A stretch of DNA of 64,000 nucleotides, taken from positions 9,513,501 through 9,577,500 of the forward strand of contig NC_061781.1 of the NCBI RefSeq assembly GCF_022458985.1. The letters run 5' to 3'. Position 1 is the first letter of the stretch. Every line of letters starts with the position of its first letter. The notes under the pieces are model-generated. The model had not been told where the DNA came from and made no database searches. It worked only from the letters and a program-made list of their open reading frames with translations. Positions 35,485 to 46,943 of the stretch are shown here, in pieces. Made by a program: the position numbers and the translations under genes. Origin of the DNA: Mugil cephalus. Its lineage: Eukaryota; Chordata; Actinopteri; Mugiliformes; Mugilidae.

Positions 35485-37633
35485 TCCGCTTATACCATGG
35501 TCACTTACGAAATAAATAAATATTAGGTCAATTATTAATACTTTAATGTGGACTATTTAACATCTCACGTCCGCAGGTGTTGCCAGGCTGGTACACGCCT
35601 CCGCGTTGTCCATTCATTTCTGATAATGGACACCTCGAAGGGCATTATCCCGCTTATTCCATGTTCACTTACGAAATAAATATTAGGTCCGCAGGCGTTG
35701 CCAGGCGGTTTAAAATCACTAATTTTTTGTCAACTGTATTGCCGTTGTGATAAATAAGATGTAAAAAAAAAAAAAAAACGATGTTCTGTGTTTCTATTGC
35801 CACGGTTACCAACGCGTTTGAGCCAGCGCAATGATTTAGAACTGTCATCAGGTAATTTGACCGGAACATCTTTATGGGTGTCCGTTATCACTTTTTAATG
35901 TACACCCCGCAGCCAATCAGAATCGAGGATTCACCCAGACCATGATATATCGTCTTATAATCATGGAGGTCGTCTGTGATCTTAATCGTCCGTCTCCGTT
36001 ATTTGTAAAGTAAAAATTAAACTGCACATTACCTACCACATTTCTGGTAACACAGAGGTACTCTGATAAAACTAATCCAGTGCGAATTGACATCTCTGTG
36101 AGTTTTTACTTTTTCGAGACTTTTGTTTGATTTGCGACTTTTTTTCCTCCCTTGTGTCACTTAAGAAATTTGAAGGATGTGCTATATTTCAAAGTTTGGA
36201 CAGATGACACCATTAAATGAACCGTTAATATAAGGTGTTCATTGGCATCAAAGGTTGAGCTGATTTAAATACTGCCAGGTCGTTGGTAGTTCCTTCCCCG
36301 TCATAAATCGTATCAAAAAATATATTTTTATCATCCATTATAATTTGCAAAGTATTTAAAACTGTCTCTGGCACGCAGTGGCATAAGACGGAAAGTAGCA
36401 GAGCCACAACAACAGAGTTTGTTTATCCTGTGTGAATGCGCCACATTAAACACAGACATAGGGGCTAATATTTGAATCACGGGACGTCCTCAGGTAGAAC
36501 TAATGCTGTGCTAATAGTGCTTTGAGGCTTTGAGAACCAGAATAGCTGACAGCCATCTCTGTGACGTCCTTGCATCTCGACCAAACTCACCCCTGACCTG
36601 CTAGATGTCATTTAGACCAAAGCCAGCATCACTGCTCCCACTGAGCGCACCATTCTGCCCATTACAGGTGAGGTAAAAATATACACACAGTTTTCATGTG
36701 TTATCAAACTCAATTACTTAATAAATAGTATATATGGTTGATGTGTTAACAACCCCAATTATTGATTTGTATAATAAGCTTGAAATATCACATCCCCTAT
36801 TCTCTGTTCCTTAACAGGACACTGAAGATGGATCAGCACCCTAAGAAATAATCTGTGACAGTCACTGAGTGAATAACGTCAACTGTCAATATAAATCATT
36901 GAATTTAGTGATGGAAAAAAATAAAACTATTGTTCACCCAGAGACATGTGTGCAAACTCAAAAAAGACAGCTGAGATAAATTGATTAACAAACAGAAAGA
37001 CTGAGGCCAAACTCAAGACTCTTGGATCTGATGGTAGAAGGTGCATGTGGAAAACAGTCACTAGGGCTGTTTTCTTTAACTGGTGAACTTTCGTAAAGAA
37101 GGAAGTTGTGCAGATCCATTTGTAAAAAAAATAAAAAATAATAATAATTTTTTTTGCCCTCTACAATTTTCCTGTCCGAAAGGTCTAATAATGCACATCC
37201 AGGAATTGTAAACGTATGGCTTCTTTTTTCTATCTGTATTTAATCCTCCAGTGCCAAAGCATAGATAAAACTTTCACTACAGCCATTAAAAAATATCTGA
37301 ATATTTTTGTCTTAATTTTGAATTGACTCTTTTACCATGAAAAAACAAAAACAAAATAGACTTTTGTCTCTCTCTTGACAGATGTACTTTCTGTATTTAT
37401 TTATTTTCTTGACTAATGCAATGAAAATCAATGAAAATCTTTTGTGCACATTCTGGTTTACAATACTCTAAAGCAGAGAAAAGAATTCATATATTCACAC
37501 AGGTTGTATCTTAACTGTAAATAACAAACCAACCATACACTGAGGTCTGTCAGTATCAGTCACATGAAACACATTAGTTAGGTCATAGTATTATTAAAGG
37601 AACATTGTTGAATTGGAAACTTTACAGAAGTGG

Positions 37634-38563
37634 TCATTTTCTTCTGACACCAACTAAACCCAGAATTCGGTTCCGTATTTTGGTCATTTTAAATCCATAA
37701 ATGAGCGGATTCATGACTGGAGGGATGAGGAGAAATTCTATAGCGATGAAGTTTTGAAGACTTTGAGGTAAATCAGCGGAGCCGAATCGCATGTACATCA
37801 AATCTATAAGTATTACAGTCAGGAAGGTGGTTAAAGAGACTAAATGTGGCACGCACGTCTGCATGAACTTCACCCTGTCATCTTTGGACTTTGCGCATGT
37901 TTTAATTAGATGCATGTAAGTCCAAATGATGAAAAACCCGTGAGACACATAAATGACAATAGTCGCATATGATACAATATTGTTGGAAAGGGTGTCAGAG
38001 TCAGGGCAAGCTAGCTTCACAATTATCCAGTTCACACAAAAGAATTTCTGGATTTTTGATCCACATAGCTTCAAGGTAGATGTGAGCATGATACTGATTG
38101 AGAAAATGCATAAAGGTGTTAGCCAGGAGAAACACACCAGCTGAGAAAGCCTCCTCTTAGTCATGAAAGAGTGGTAGTGGAGTGGTCGACATATAGCCAG
38201 ATATCTGTCGTAGGCCATAACCGCTAGGATGGACATATCACAGCAAGCAAATGAGTACATGATAAAAGCCTGTATAAGGCAGCCTTCATATGAGATTACT
38301 TGAGAGGACGACAGCAGGTCTAAGAGGAATTTTGGGTAGAAACCTGTGGTGCCATAAAGCCCATTAATGCAAAAACTGGCCAATAAAACATACATAGGTT
38401 CATGCAGGTTTTCATCTAAGACAATGATCATAACAAGAGAGATATTGGCTAATAAAATCAAACAGTAATACACTAAAGTAAGTGAGAAGATGGCAGTTCT
38501 GTAATTCATTGTCTCGTTTATCCCTGAAAGAGTGAAAATCCTAATATCAGACATATTATCCAT
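37634..38563 (-). CDS. olfactory receptor C
   Basis: Intronless 7TM odorant receptor of 309 residues from MDN; an open extension of 32 codons upstream is shared with A and B and is taken as leader. Same hallmarks as OR A: LHEPMY, MAYDRYLAIC, KFMQTCVPHL and PPVMNPLIYG. It matches A and B nearly exactly over the first 60 residues. From TM4 to the stop it follows D instead (PLCIFSISIMLTSTLKLC, PDSDTLSNNIVSYATIV). TM3 is intermediate (FACCDM). The 5' flank is that of A. The gene is intact and probably functional. Confidence 0.93.
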   Translation of the reverse strand: MDNMSDIRIFTLSGINETMNYRTAIFSLTLVYYCLILLANISLVMIIVLDENLHEPMYVLLASFCINGLYGTTGFYPKFLLDLLSSSQVISYEGCLIQAFIMYSFACCDMSILAVMAYDRYLAICRPLHYHSFMTKRRLSQLVCFSWLTPLCIFSISIMLTSTLKLCGSKIQKFFCVNWIIVKLACPDSDTLSNNIVSYATIVIYVSHGFFIIWTYMHLIKTCAKSKDDRVKFMQTCVPHLVSLTTFLTVILIDLMYMRFGSADLPQSLQNFIAIEFLLIPPVMNPLIYGFKMTKIRNRILGLVGVRRK

Positions 38564-38735
38564 AATCACACAGCAAATATTCACAGTTTTTAAATCAGCT
38601 AAATCTACCTGTCTACATACAGTGAAAGTTAAGAGTGAGGAGCTACGCTGACCTGTCATCTCCTGCAGTGTCCTCTGTTTATAATCCCTTTGACTTGTGA
38701 CAAAACACGAGCTGGGAATTCAAACTGATCCGTGG

Positions 38736-38753
38736 TCCTTGGGAAGTAATTAA
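38736..38753 (-). promoter_or_regulatory. O/E-like plus homeodomain composite site upstream of OR C
   Basis: The same TCCTTGGGAA and TAATTAA pair as upstream of OR A, again beginning 173 bp from the start codon. It is missing from pseudogene B. Confidence 0.45.
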
Positions 38754-39082
38754 CGCAATCAGTTTATTCGTCCAGACTTACTTTATATAAAGTATCGAAA
38801 AACTATGCTATATATATTTACATATAGTATATATTTTTTAAAACACATTTATACATGTAGGCTGCTCTTTTAAGGTGACCTCCCATTACTGAGTTAGGAC
38901 ATTACTTTGTTTTAGGTATATTAGGTACGATATACTAATAGTTTTGATTTTTGGCATCTGGTCATTGCAGAAGGGTACCTGTAATAGTCTCACTCTATAT
39001 TTAGCCTAGATTCAGGATTCAGGTTTAGTGAAGGTAAAATACATCCAGGGGTGTCATTTTTAATAATTTGATTTGAATAATA

Positions 39083-39520
39083 CACTGACCATGTATAACA
39101 TTATGACCACCTTCCTAATATTGTGTAGGTCTCCCTTATATCTCTACAACAGCGAATACTTCAACAGAGAATGGACAATGGGACTTCTGAGGGTGTCCTG
39201 TGGTGTTTGGAAACACAATGTGGTTAGTGGGGGTCTTTGGATCCCATGGGTTGAGTTGATGGGAGGGGCCTCTGTGGATCATCCCACAAATACTTGATCA
39301 GTTTGGGATCTAGTGAATCTGGAGGCCAGGTCAACGATCAACGTCTGCTGCCATCAAGGAGTGTCAATGCTATGGGGTGGGGGTGTCCGGTCTGGCCTAG
39401 ATGGGTGGTACATGTCTTAGTAACATCCTCATGAATGCCAAGTCCAAATCTTTCACAGCAGAACATTGAGTTGTCAGAAAATGGTCAATGTTATTTACTT
39501 CTCCTGTCTGTGGTTTTAAA
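39083..39520. mobile_element. Tc1/mariner non-autonomous element (spacer copy 2)
   Basis: Starts CACTGACCATGTATAACATT after a TA, better preserved than copy 1. Otherwise it is the same relic, with a deletion where copy 1 has its GT microsatellite. Confidence 0.65.
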
Positions 39521-39604
39521 AAGAAAAACCTTTTCCCAACATTAACCTGTGAAGAACACTCTCCAGGAAGTAGGTGTATCAAGTCTACAGTAAAGCAAAG
39601 TCTT

Positions 39605-39910
39605 TGCAGAGGGTTCACCACAAGGTGCAAGCCATTAATCAGCCTCAAAAAATAGAAAGGCCAGATTAGACTTTGTCCAAAAACATCAAAAGACACCAGC
39701 CTAGTTCTGGAACGTCATTCTTTGGACAGGTGAAACTATACTGAACCTGTACCAGAATGATGGGAAGAAGAAAGTATGCAGAAGGCTTGGAACAGCTAAT
39801 GCACACCAAAGCACACCACATCTTCTGTAAAACGTGGTGGATGCTATGTGATGTCATGGGCATGCAGGGCTTCCAATGGCACTGGGTCAATAATGTTCCA
39901 TCCGATTTTA
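39605..39910 (+). mobile_element. Tc1-like transposase relic (spacer copy 2)
   Basis: Duplicate of 34630-34935 with a few substitutions; the same WACRA-type catalytic-core remnant. Confidence 0.6.
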
Positions 39911-40350
39911 ATTGGCCCGTATCATGTGCCCATATGTGTTTTGTGTAGTATGTAAGCTGTCCAAACCAACTGCTCCTGGTGGGATTAATAAAGTTGTCTG
40001 AATCTGAATATGAATCACTGTCTACAAATATAATGGACTACGGCCCACTTTTACTATTTGCGCTTAACCGTGTTGTACTTCTTAGTTGAAGCACTTGGTG
40101 GCGCCACTGTCTTGAACAAGGCAGCATCTCCACAAAGCAAGCATCCGAAGAAAAAGACTGCGCATGGTTACATGATGGTTACCACCAGAAATGGCGCAAC
40201 CGAAGAGACGCAAGACTGAGTACAATGTACGAACGAAACAAAGGCATTACAAAGGAAGCACCTGGATTCACCTCCTACGCTGGCGCCGAGCGAGAAGAGA
40301 AGGTAAAGCAAATGACAGCTAGCCTGAGGGACATCCCGGTAAGTAAGGGA

Positions 40351-40459
40351 TAATGCCCGACGAGGTGTCCATTATCGGAAATGAATGGACGACGCGGAGG
40401 ACGGTTGTTTCCGCGAAGTCCAATCATTTCTGATAATGGACACATCGAAGGGCATTATT
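40351..40459. repeat. 48-bp inverted repeat, second copy
   Basis: Duplicate of the hairpin at 35376-35484, followed by the same 164-bp-offset repetition of one arm. Confidence 0.65.
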
Positions 40460-42651
40460 CCGCTTATACCATGGTCACTTACGAAATAAATAAATATTAG
40501 GTCAATTATTAATACTTTAATGTGGACTATTTAACATCTCACGTCCGCAGGTGTTGCCAGGCTGGTACACGCCTCCGCGTTGTCCATTCATTTCTGATAA
40601 TGGACACCTCGAAGGGCATTATCCCGCTTATTCCATGTTCACTTACGAAATAAATATTAGGTCCGCAGGCGTTGCCAGGCGGTTTAAAATCACTATTTTT
40701 TTGTCAACTGTATTGCCGTTGTGATAAATAAGATGTAAAAAAAAAAAACGATGTTCTGTGTTTCTGTTGCCACGGTTACCAACGCGTTTGAGCCAGCGCA
40801 ATGATTTAGAACTGTCATCAGGTAATTTGACCGGAACGTCTTTATGGGTGTCCGTTATCACTTTTTAATGTACACCCCGCAGCCAATCAGAATCGAGGAT
40901 TCACCCAGACCATGATATAATGTCTAATAATCATTGAGGTCGTCTGTGATCTTAATCGTCCGTCTCCGTTATTTGTAAAGTAAAAATTAAACTGCACATT
41001 ACCTACCACATTTCTGGTAACACAGAGGAACTCTGATAAAACTAATCCAGTGCGAATTGACATCTCTGTGAGTTTTTACTTTTTCGAGACTTTTGTGTGA
41101 TTTGCGACTTTTTTTCCTCCCTTGTGTCACTTAAGAAATTTGAAGGATGTGCTATATTTCAAAGTTTGGACAGATGACACCATTAAATGAACCGTTAATA
41201 TAAGGTGTTCATTGGCATCAAAGGTTGAGCTGATTTAAATACTGCCAGGTCGTTGGTAGTTTCTTCCCCGGGATAAATCATATCAAAAAATATATTTTTA
41301 TCATCCATTATAATTTGCAAAGTATTTAAAACTGTCTCTGGCACGCAGTGGCATAAGACGGAAAGTAGCAGAGCCACAACAACAGAATGTGAATTAGAGT
41401 AAAACACAGAGTTTGTTTATCCTGTGTGAATGCGCCACATTAAACACTGACATAGGGGCTAATATTTGAATCACGGGACGTCCTCAGGTAGAACTAATGC
41501 TGTGCTAATAGTGCTTTGAGGCTTTGAGAACCAGAATAGCTGACAGCCATCTCTGTGACGTCCTTGCATCTCGACCAAACTCACCCCTGACCTGCTAGAT
41601 GTGGTTTAGACCAAAGCCAGCATCACTGCTCCCACTGAGCGCACCATTCTGCCCATTACAGGTGAGGTAAAAATATACACACAGTTTTCATGTGTTATCA
41701 AACTCAATTACTTAATAAATAGTATATATGGTTGATGTGTTAACAACCCCAATTATTGATTTGTATAATAAGCTTGAAATATCCACATCCCCTATTTCTC
41801 TGGTCTCTCCCTTCATACAGGACACTGAAGAGGGATCAGCACCCTAAGAAATAATCTGTGACAGTCACTGAGTGAATAAACTGTCCAAACTGTCCAATAT
41901 AAATGCATTAGAATATCTAGTGAGTGGTGAAAAAAATATAAACTATTTGTTCACCTCAGAGGACCATGTGTGCAGAAACTCAAACAACAAGACAGCTGAG
42001 ATAAATTGATTAACAAACAGAAAGACTGAGACCAAACTCAAGACTCTTGGATCTGATGGTAGAAGGTGCATGTGGAAAACAGTCACTAGGGCTGTTTTCT
42101 TTAACTGGTGAACTTTCGTAAAGAAGGAAGTTGTGCAAATCTATTTGTAAAAAATAATAATAATAATATTTTTGCCCTCTGCAATTTTTCTGTCAGAAAG
42201 GTCTCATAATGCACACCCAGTAATTGTAAACGTATGGCTTCTTTTTTCTATCTGTATTTAATCCTCCAGTGCCAAAGCATAGATAAAACTTTCACTACAG
42301 CCATTAAAAAATATCTGAATATTTTTGTCTTAATTTTGAATCGACTCTTTTACCATGAAAAAACAAAAACAAAATAGACTTTTGTCTCTCTCTTAACAGA
42401 TGTACTTTCTGTATTTATTTATTTTCTTGTCTAATGCAATGAAAATCAATGAAAATCTTTTGTGCACATTCTGGTTTACAATACTCTAAAGCAGAGAAAA
42501 GAATTCATATATTCACACAGGTTGTATCTTAACTGTAAATAACAAACCAACCATACACTGAGGTCTGTCAGTATCAGTCACATGAAACACATTAGTTAGG
42601 TCACAGTATTATTAAAGGAACATTGTTGATTTAGAAACTTTACAGAAGTGG

Positions 42652-43581
42652 TCATTTTCTTCTGACACCAACTAAACCCAGAATTCGGTTCCGTATTTTG
42701 GTCAGTTTAAATCCATAAATGAGCGGATTCATGACTGGAGGGATGAGGAGAAATTCTATAGCGATGAAGTTTTGAAGACTTTGAGGTAAATCAGCGGAGC
42801 CGAATCGCATGTACATCAAATCTATAAGTATTACAATAACAAATGTGGTTAAAGAGACTAAATGAGGTACGCACGTCTGCATGAACTTTACCCTGTCATC
42901 TTTTGACCTTGCACATGTTTTAATTAGATGCATGTAAGTCCAAATGATGAAAAACCCGTGACACATATAAATGACAATAGTCGCATATGATACAATATTG
43001 TTGGAAAGGGTGTCAGAGTCAGGGCAAGCTAGTTTCACAATTATCCAGTTCACACAAAAGAATTTCTGGATTTTTGATCCACATAGCTTCAAGGTAGATG
43101 TGAGCATGATACTGATTGAAAAAATGCATAAAGGTGTTAGCCAGGAGAAACACACCAGCTGAGAGAGCCTCCTCTTAGTCATGAAAGAGTGGTAGTGAAG
43201 TGGTCGACATATAGCCAGATATCTGTCGTAGGCCATAACTGCTAGGATGGACATATCACAACAAACAAATGAGTACACGATAAAAGCCTGTATAAGGCAG
43301 CCTTCATATGAGATTACTTGAGAGGACGACAGCAGGTCTAAGAGGAATTTTGGGTAGAAACCTGTGGTGCCATAAAGCCCATTAATGCAAAAGCTCACCA
43401 ATAAAACATACATAGGTTCATGCAGGTTTTCATCTAAGACAATGATCATAACAAGAGAGATATTGAAAAATAAAATCAAACTGTAATACAGTGAAGTGAA
43501 TGCAAAGAGAGCGACTCTGTAATGAATTGTGTCGTTAAGCCCTGACAGAACGAAAACTTTTACAAAAGATACGTTATCCAT
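42652..43581 (-). CDS. olfactory receptor D
   Basis: Intronless OR of 309 residues from MDN (an in-frame ATG 14 codons upstream is less likely). The N-terminal half (VSFVKVFVLSG, LFFNISLVM, VLLVSFC, VYSFVCCDM) belongs with OR E. The rest, from MAYDRYLAIC to the stop, is nearly identical to OR C, including PDSDTLSNN. Its 5' flank is of the E/F type while its 3' flank is the duplicated spacer of C, so the recombination breakpoint lies inside the gene. All OR motifs are intact. Sequon NVS is at residues 3-5. Confidence 0.93.
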   Translation of the reverse strand: MDNVSFVKVFVLSGLNDTIHYRVALFAFTSLYYSLILFFNISLVMIIVLDENLHEPMYVLLVSFCINGLYGTTGFYPKFLLDLLSSSQVISYEGCLIQAFIVYSFVCCDMSILAVMAYDRYLAICRPLHYHSFMTKRRLSQLVCFSWLTPLCIFSISIMLTSTLKLCGSKIQKFFCVNWIIVKLACPDSDTLSNNIVSYATIVIYMCHGFFIIWTYMHLIKTCARSKDDRVKFMQTCVPHLVSLTTFVIVILIDLMYMRFGSADLPQSLQNFIAIEFLLIPPVMNPLIYGFKLTKIRNRILGLVGVRRK

Positions 43582-43755
43582 GGTCAGAGATTCATGAAGT
43601 ATATTTCCCTCATGGAACAGCATAAGAATTTATGGAGCAAAATGTTCTGCTGAGCTGGTAACAGAGTCTGGTCTCCCACTACAATTCACCTGCTAATAAC
43701 AGCTTGTGGTTGAACAACAAAACACACGCTAGGGAATTTAAGGTACTAAGGTGTG

Positions 43756-43786
43756 TTTCTTGGGTGACTAAAGAAAACTTGATTAG
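43756..43786 (-). promoter_or_regulatory. candidate O/E-like and homeodomain sites upstream of OR D
   Basis: TTTCTTGGGTGA at 43756-43767 and TTGATTAG at 43779-43786, starting 175 bp upstream of the start. Copies lie at 48055 (OR E) and 50312 (OR F), each 182 bp upstream. The match to the EBF consensus is weaker than in A and C, but position and order are kept. Confidence 0.3.
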
Positions 43787-44089
43787 AAATCAACAAAACA
43801 CAACAACTAGGGGAATAAGTTAGACCAGTTAATATAATCATTTAGATTTATGACGTAAATAAAACGTGTTTAACTGAATTGTATGGAATTACAGTGAATG
43901 ATATAAATGATCCAAAGACTGTGGACAAATACACGCGCACACAGACACACACACACACATATATATACATCCACCACAGATTTTCAATGGGGCTGATGTC
44001 CAGGGTCGTAAACATAGTCAACCCCATTGGCCATTAGAAAGAATTCAACTGGAAGGCTGGATCATATGGCTATTCCTAATATTTTTACT

Positions 44090-44314
44090 CTCCAATGACC
44101 CAAATGAAGCTGGGAATGTGAGTAGCGCTGGAGAAAAGTAACTAAAATTGGATTAGATTTTGAAATATTTCAATGATGGGGTTGTAGGGTGTGATTTGGC
44201 TCAGCAGCAGGGGGAGACATGGGGCAGTTTTGTCGAGGGAGCAACAGAGAAAGCATGAGGAGGAGCTGCTGCTGGAGTTAGTGGCTGGATGTCACACAGT
44301 ATTATCCACTAGAA
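44090..44314 (-). promoter_or_regulatory. OR upstream module shared with OR G
   Basis: This segment (ctccaatgacccaaatgaag, gcagcagggggagacatg, gtcacacagtattatcc) matches 53555-53785 upstream of OR G, although the two receptor proteins are well diverged. Its retention suggests either a regulatory role or an old shared duplication. It ends exactly where the hAT element begins. Confidence 0.35.
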
Positions 44315-45525
44315 CAGGGATGTGTCAAACTCATTTTAGTTCATGGGCCACACAGCCAAAATATACAAAGTTCATTATATGAACAACCTGGAGTGCAATT
44401 TTATCACCATGTTACGAAGCATAACACAACTCATGTTCTGTCTGCTGCTCATACTAAAACAGTGGAGAAATTGGGAATGTAAGTTACTTTTGTAGCACTC
44501 TGTCCTATTATTTCACAGGAGGGTGGGTAACGTGCCTCAAAATGATTCATTTTCACCCTTTGCATGGGAGGTAACTGATGACGGGTCTACTAAAGTATTA
44601 AATCTGAGATGTGTGTATACTAGCAGTCAGAATGTATGACTCTTTCTAGGGTACAGAGAGGTCTAGTTAGCTTCATATACAGCTATGCTGTCTGTGAGAG
44701 CTCAGTCTCCCATGCATTAACAATAGTACTTTAAACCTGGTATTGGTACCACAAAGATACTTGTAGAAGGACACACTGTTTATTTTTGACCATGCAGTCC
44801 ATACATTTGAATTTCTTATCAAAACTAAAAAATGTATTTTGAAAAGAGTTTAAGTCGATTAGTCAGTGGTACCAAATAGTTGCCACATGCGTATGTTGGA
44901 GCTCATTTGAATCCAGTTCACAGTGTCCTAACAGTAGTAACAGTTCCTGGGGAACAGGATGCCGTTAGATATAGTTTGGCAATACACTCCTTCAATAGTG
45001 TGTGGTGAAGAAACACTAAACGAACTCAGACTCTGTCCATGTTCATAGGCATCCAGTTGGTTCTCAGCAGCTTGGTGCATGTTTCTCAAGCTCAAGTCTC
45101 TTATACTGCTAACATGAGGAGCTAACCAGCAACGGTCTGTAGTGTGGTCACGGTGGAAGGAGGCACGCACCAACTTAAAAATCTAAAGCTTACTGAACTA
45201 AGTTCTTGGAGGTGACATTCTTCTGGCTCTGTCTCTCTTCACTCAGTCCCACCCACCTGGAAACCCAGTGGGTTATTTGAACATCAGTAATTGGCCAATC
45301 AAACAGACTGACACCTGTACATAGCATTTTTAATACAAGACTGTGGTGCATTCAGGAACTGTGTTAACCACAGGACATTCCGTATAGGCTCAGTGAACCT
45401 TCTGAAATACCAGTGGTCCTCTATGTAATTACAGCATTTTGCACTTTGCAAATTCATGCCACAGATCTGATAAGATCCTCTTGTGAGATGGTTTTGGCCT
45501 GCAGGCCATATGATTGACAACCCTG
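44315..45525. mobile_element. hAT-type element with target duplication
   Basis: The ends CAGGGATGTGTCAAAC and (reverse complement) CAGGGTTGTCAATCAT are hAT inverted repeats. The flanking 8-mers cactagaa and tcctagat resemble the CTCTAGAA-type hAT target duplication. The uninterrupted homologous site is visible at 53769-53781 (tatcctctagaac). About 1.2 kb, with no long open frame. Confidence 0.65.
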
Positions 45526-46943
45526 TCCTAGATGGAGAGGCACATCAGCTGCAGCTATGAAACACTGGGTTGAAAGATTTAAGATCTCAGTCTTTACATC
45601 AGTAGAGATGGTCCCAGTCCCATGTCAGTCAATCCAATCACTGGCTCATTGTCTGTCATCCTTTAACAATCTGTGATTTTAACCAAAGTAAAAAGTGGAA
45701 AACACTCAATGCATTCGCAGTGAGGGACAAACAGAAATATATTTGAGAGTTAAATGTTAAAGACAGCAGTTCTTTTAATCTTAGCATAGAAAAAAACACA
45801 TTTTCTGTATATTACAGCACAAACACACATTGTATGTGGTGTGACACACTCCTTGCATTACACAGAGAGGCAGAGCCACAAACACAATGATAAATTAATG
45901 TTTTTCTGGAATATTAATTAGACCATTAGTTAAGATCACACTGTACATAATGCCACTATGTGTTGGGATAGGAGCCTGGTAATTTAATCCAGCTCTTCTG
46001 ATTCTGGCTCCACAGTGAGAGGCTGTAAACCAACCCAAAAGGTGTTTAAAAAAGGCAACTGCACCTGTACAGTTTCTTGAAGGCGTTTTGCTGCTCATCT
46101 GAGTAGCCTCTAAAGTTCTAAGGGACTGGTGGGAAATTGAGGTTTCAATAGGAAATTCTGTGGGTAAAACTCATCATAAACGTGCTTGACTTGTTTCTGT
46201 AGGAACCAGAAACTGGTCCAACTAATTGCCATAAACGGCTGGATGCTCACCTGTCTTTGAGAGGGGGGAGACTTTCCCTATGAATGATGCTCTAGCAAAG
46301 CCATTGTCAGTGAGAGACTCCAGTCTCAAGGTGTGAATGGGTTTAAAACTTCTTGAAGACAGGAGTTAAGACTGTATTATAAATTGATGGCAGATTATAT
46401 CTCAGTCCACCTCCTCTGATAAGAGAAAGTCTTTCAAATTTGACATAGATGGCTTCCATTTCTCCTCTCTCAAATCATCTGCCTTCTCTAGCTATAGTGC
46501 CATCAATTTAGTGGTGAAGCTACTGGATACTGAATTTTCCTCAGGATAAATAAAGTATCTGTCTATAATTAATGCTCCAGTGCCTAAACGTAGATACAAC
46601 TTTCATTACAATCATTTAAAATAACATAATATAATATAATATCATTTTTGTCTTAATATTGAATCAACTTTTTAACCATACTAAACAAAACAGACGTCTG
46701 TCTCTCTCTTGACAGATGTTCATTCTGTATTTAATTTGTTGTCTAAATTTCTGTGCACATTCTGGCTTAGAATTTTAAAGCAGAGAGAAGAAATGTTGAT
46801 ATATTCACACAGGTCACATCTTAACTATAAATAACAAACCAACCATACACTGAGGTCTGTCAGTATCAGTCACATGAAAAACATTAGTTAGATCACAGTA
46901 TTATTAAAGGAACATTGTTGAATTGGAAACTTTACAGAAGTGG
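45526..46943. other. OR E 3' flank with inserted repeats
   Basis: 45532-45895 is homologous to the OR A 3' flank at 31165-31560. Then comes an unassigned teleost interspersed repeat (46040-46380), a LINE-type tail 'ggataaataaagtatctgtc' near 46545, and from 46570 the 3' flank common to C-F. No gene. Confidence 0.5.
46040..46380 (-). mobile_element. teleost interspersed repeat, family unassigned
   Basis: The core 'ttgctgctcatctgagtagc' followed by 'agttctaagggact' is found again at 54400-54460. The following 'tgtgggtaaaactcatca' segment is found at 54640-54750 in reverse. It is a frequent fish repeat, possibly Penelope-like. No complete protein visible. Confidence 0.5.

Larger units (their letters stand above)
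33893..37633. repeat. OR spacer duplication, copy 1
   Basis: This roughly 3.7 kb non-coding spacer matches 38986-42651 almost base for base over most of its length, ending at the OR C stop just as copy 2 ends at the OR D stop. It contains a Tc1-like relic, a GT microsatellite, a second Tc1 transposase relic and an inverted-repeat element. Copy 1 alone has the GT microsatellite and about 60 bp beside it. A dense cluster of small indels separates the copies at 36800-36970. Confidence 0.85.
38986..42651. repeat. OR spacer duplication, copy 2
   Basis: Near-identical copy of 33893-37633. It lacks the GT microsatellite and adjoining sequence (the junction lies near 39330-39345). It carries the same Tc1 relics, inverted repeat and OR 3' flank in the same order, and ends at the OR D stop codon. 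Confidence 0.85.

Noticed and set aside
36225-36407. 60-codon minus-strand frame kept in both spacer copies
   Set aside because: Its preservation is explained by the recent duplication; no known protein recognised, so it is not called as a gene.
42971-43162. plus-strand 63-codon frames antisense to OR C, D and F
   Set aside because: Shadows of the receptor coding sequence in the opposite strand, repeated only because the genes are repeated.
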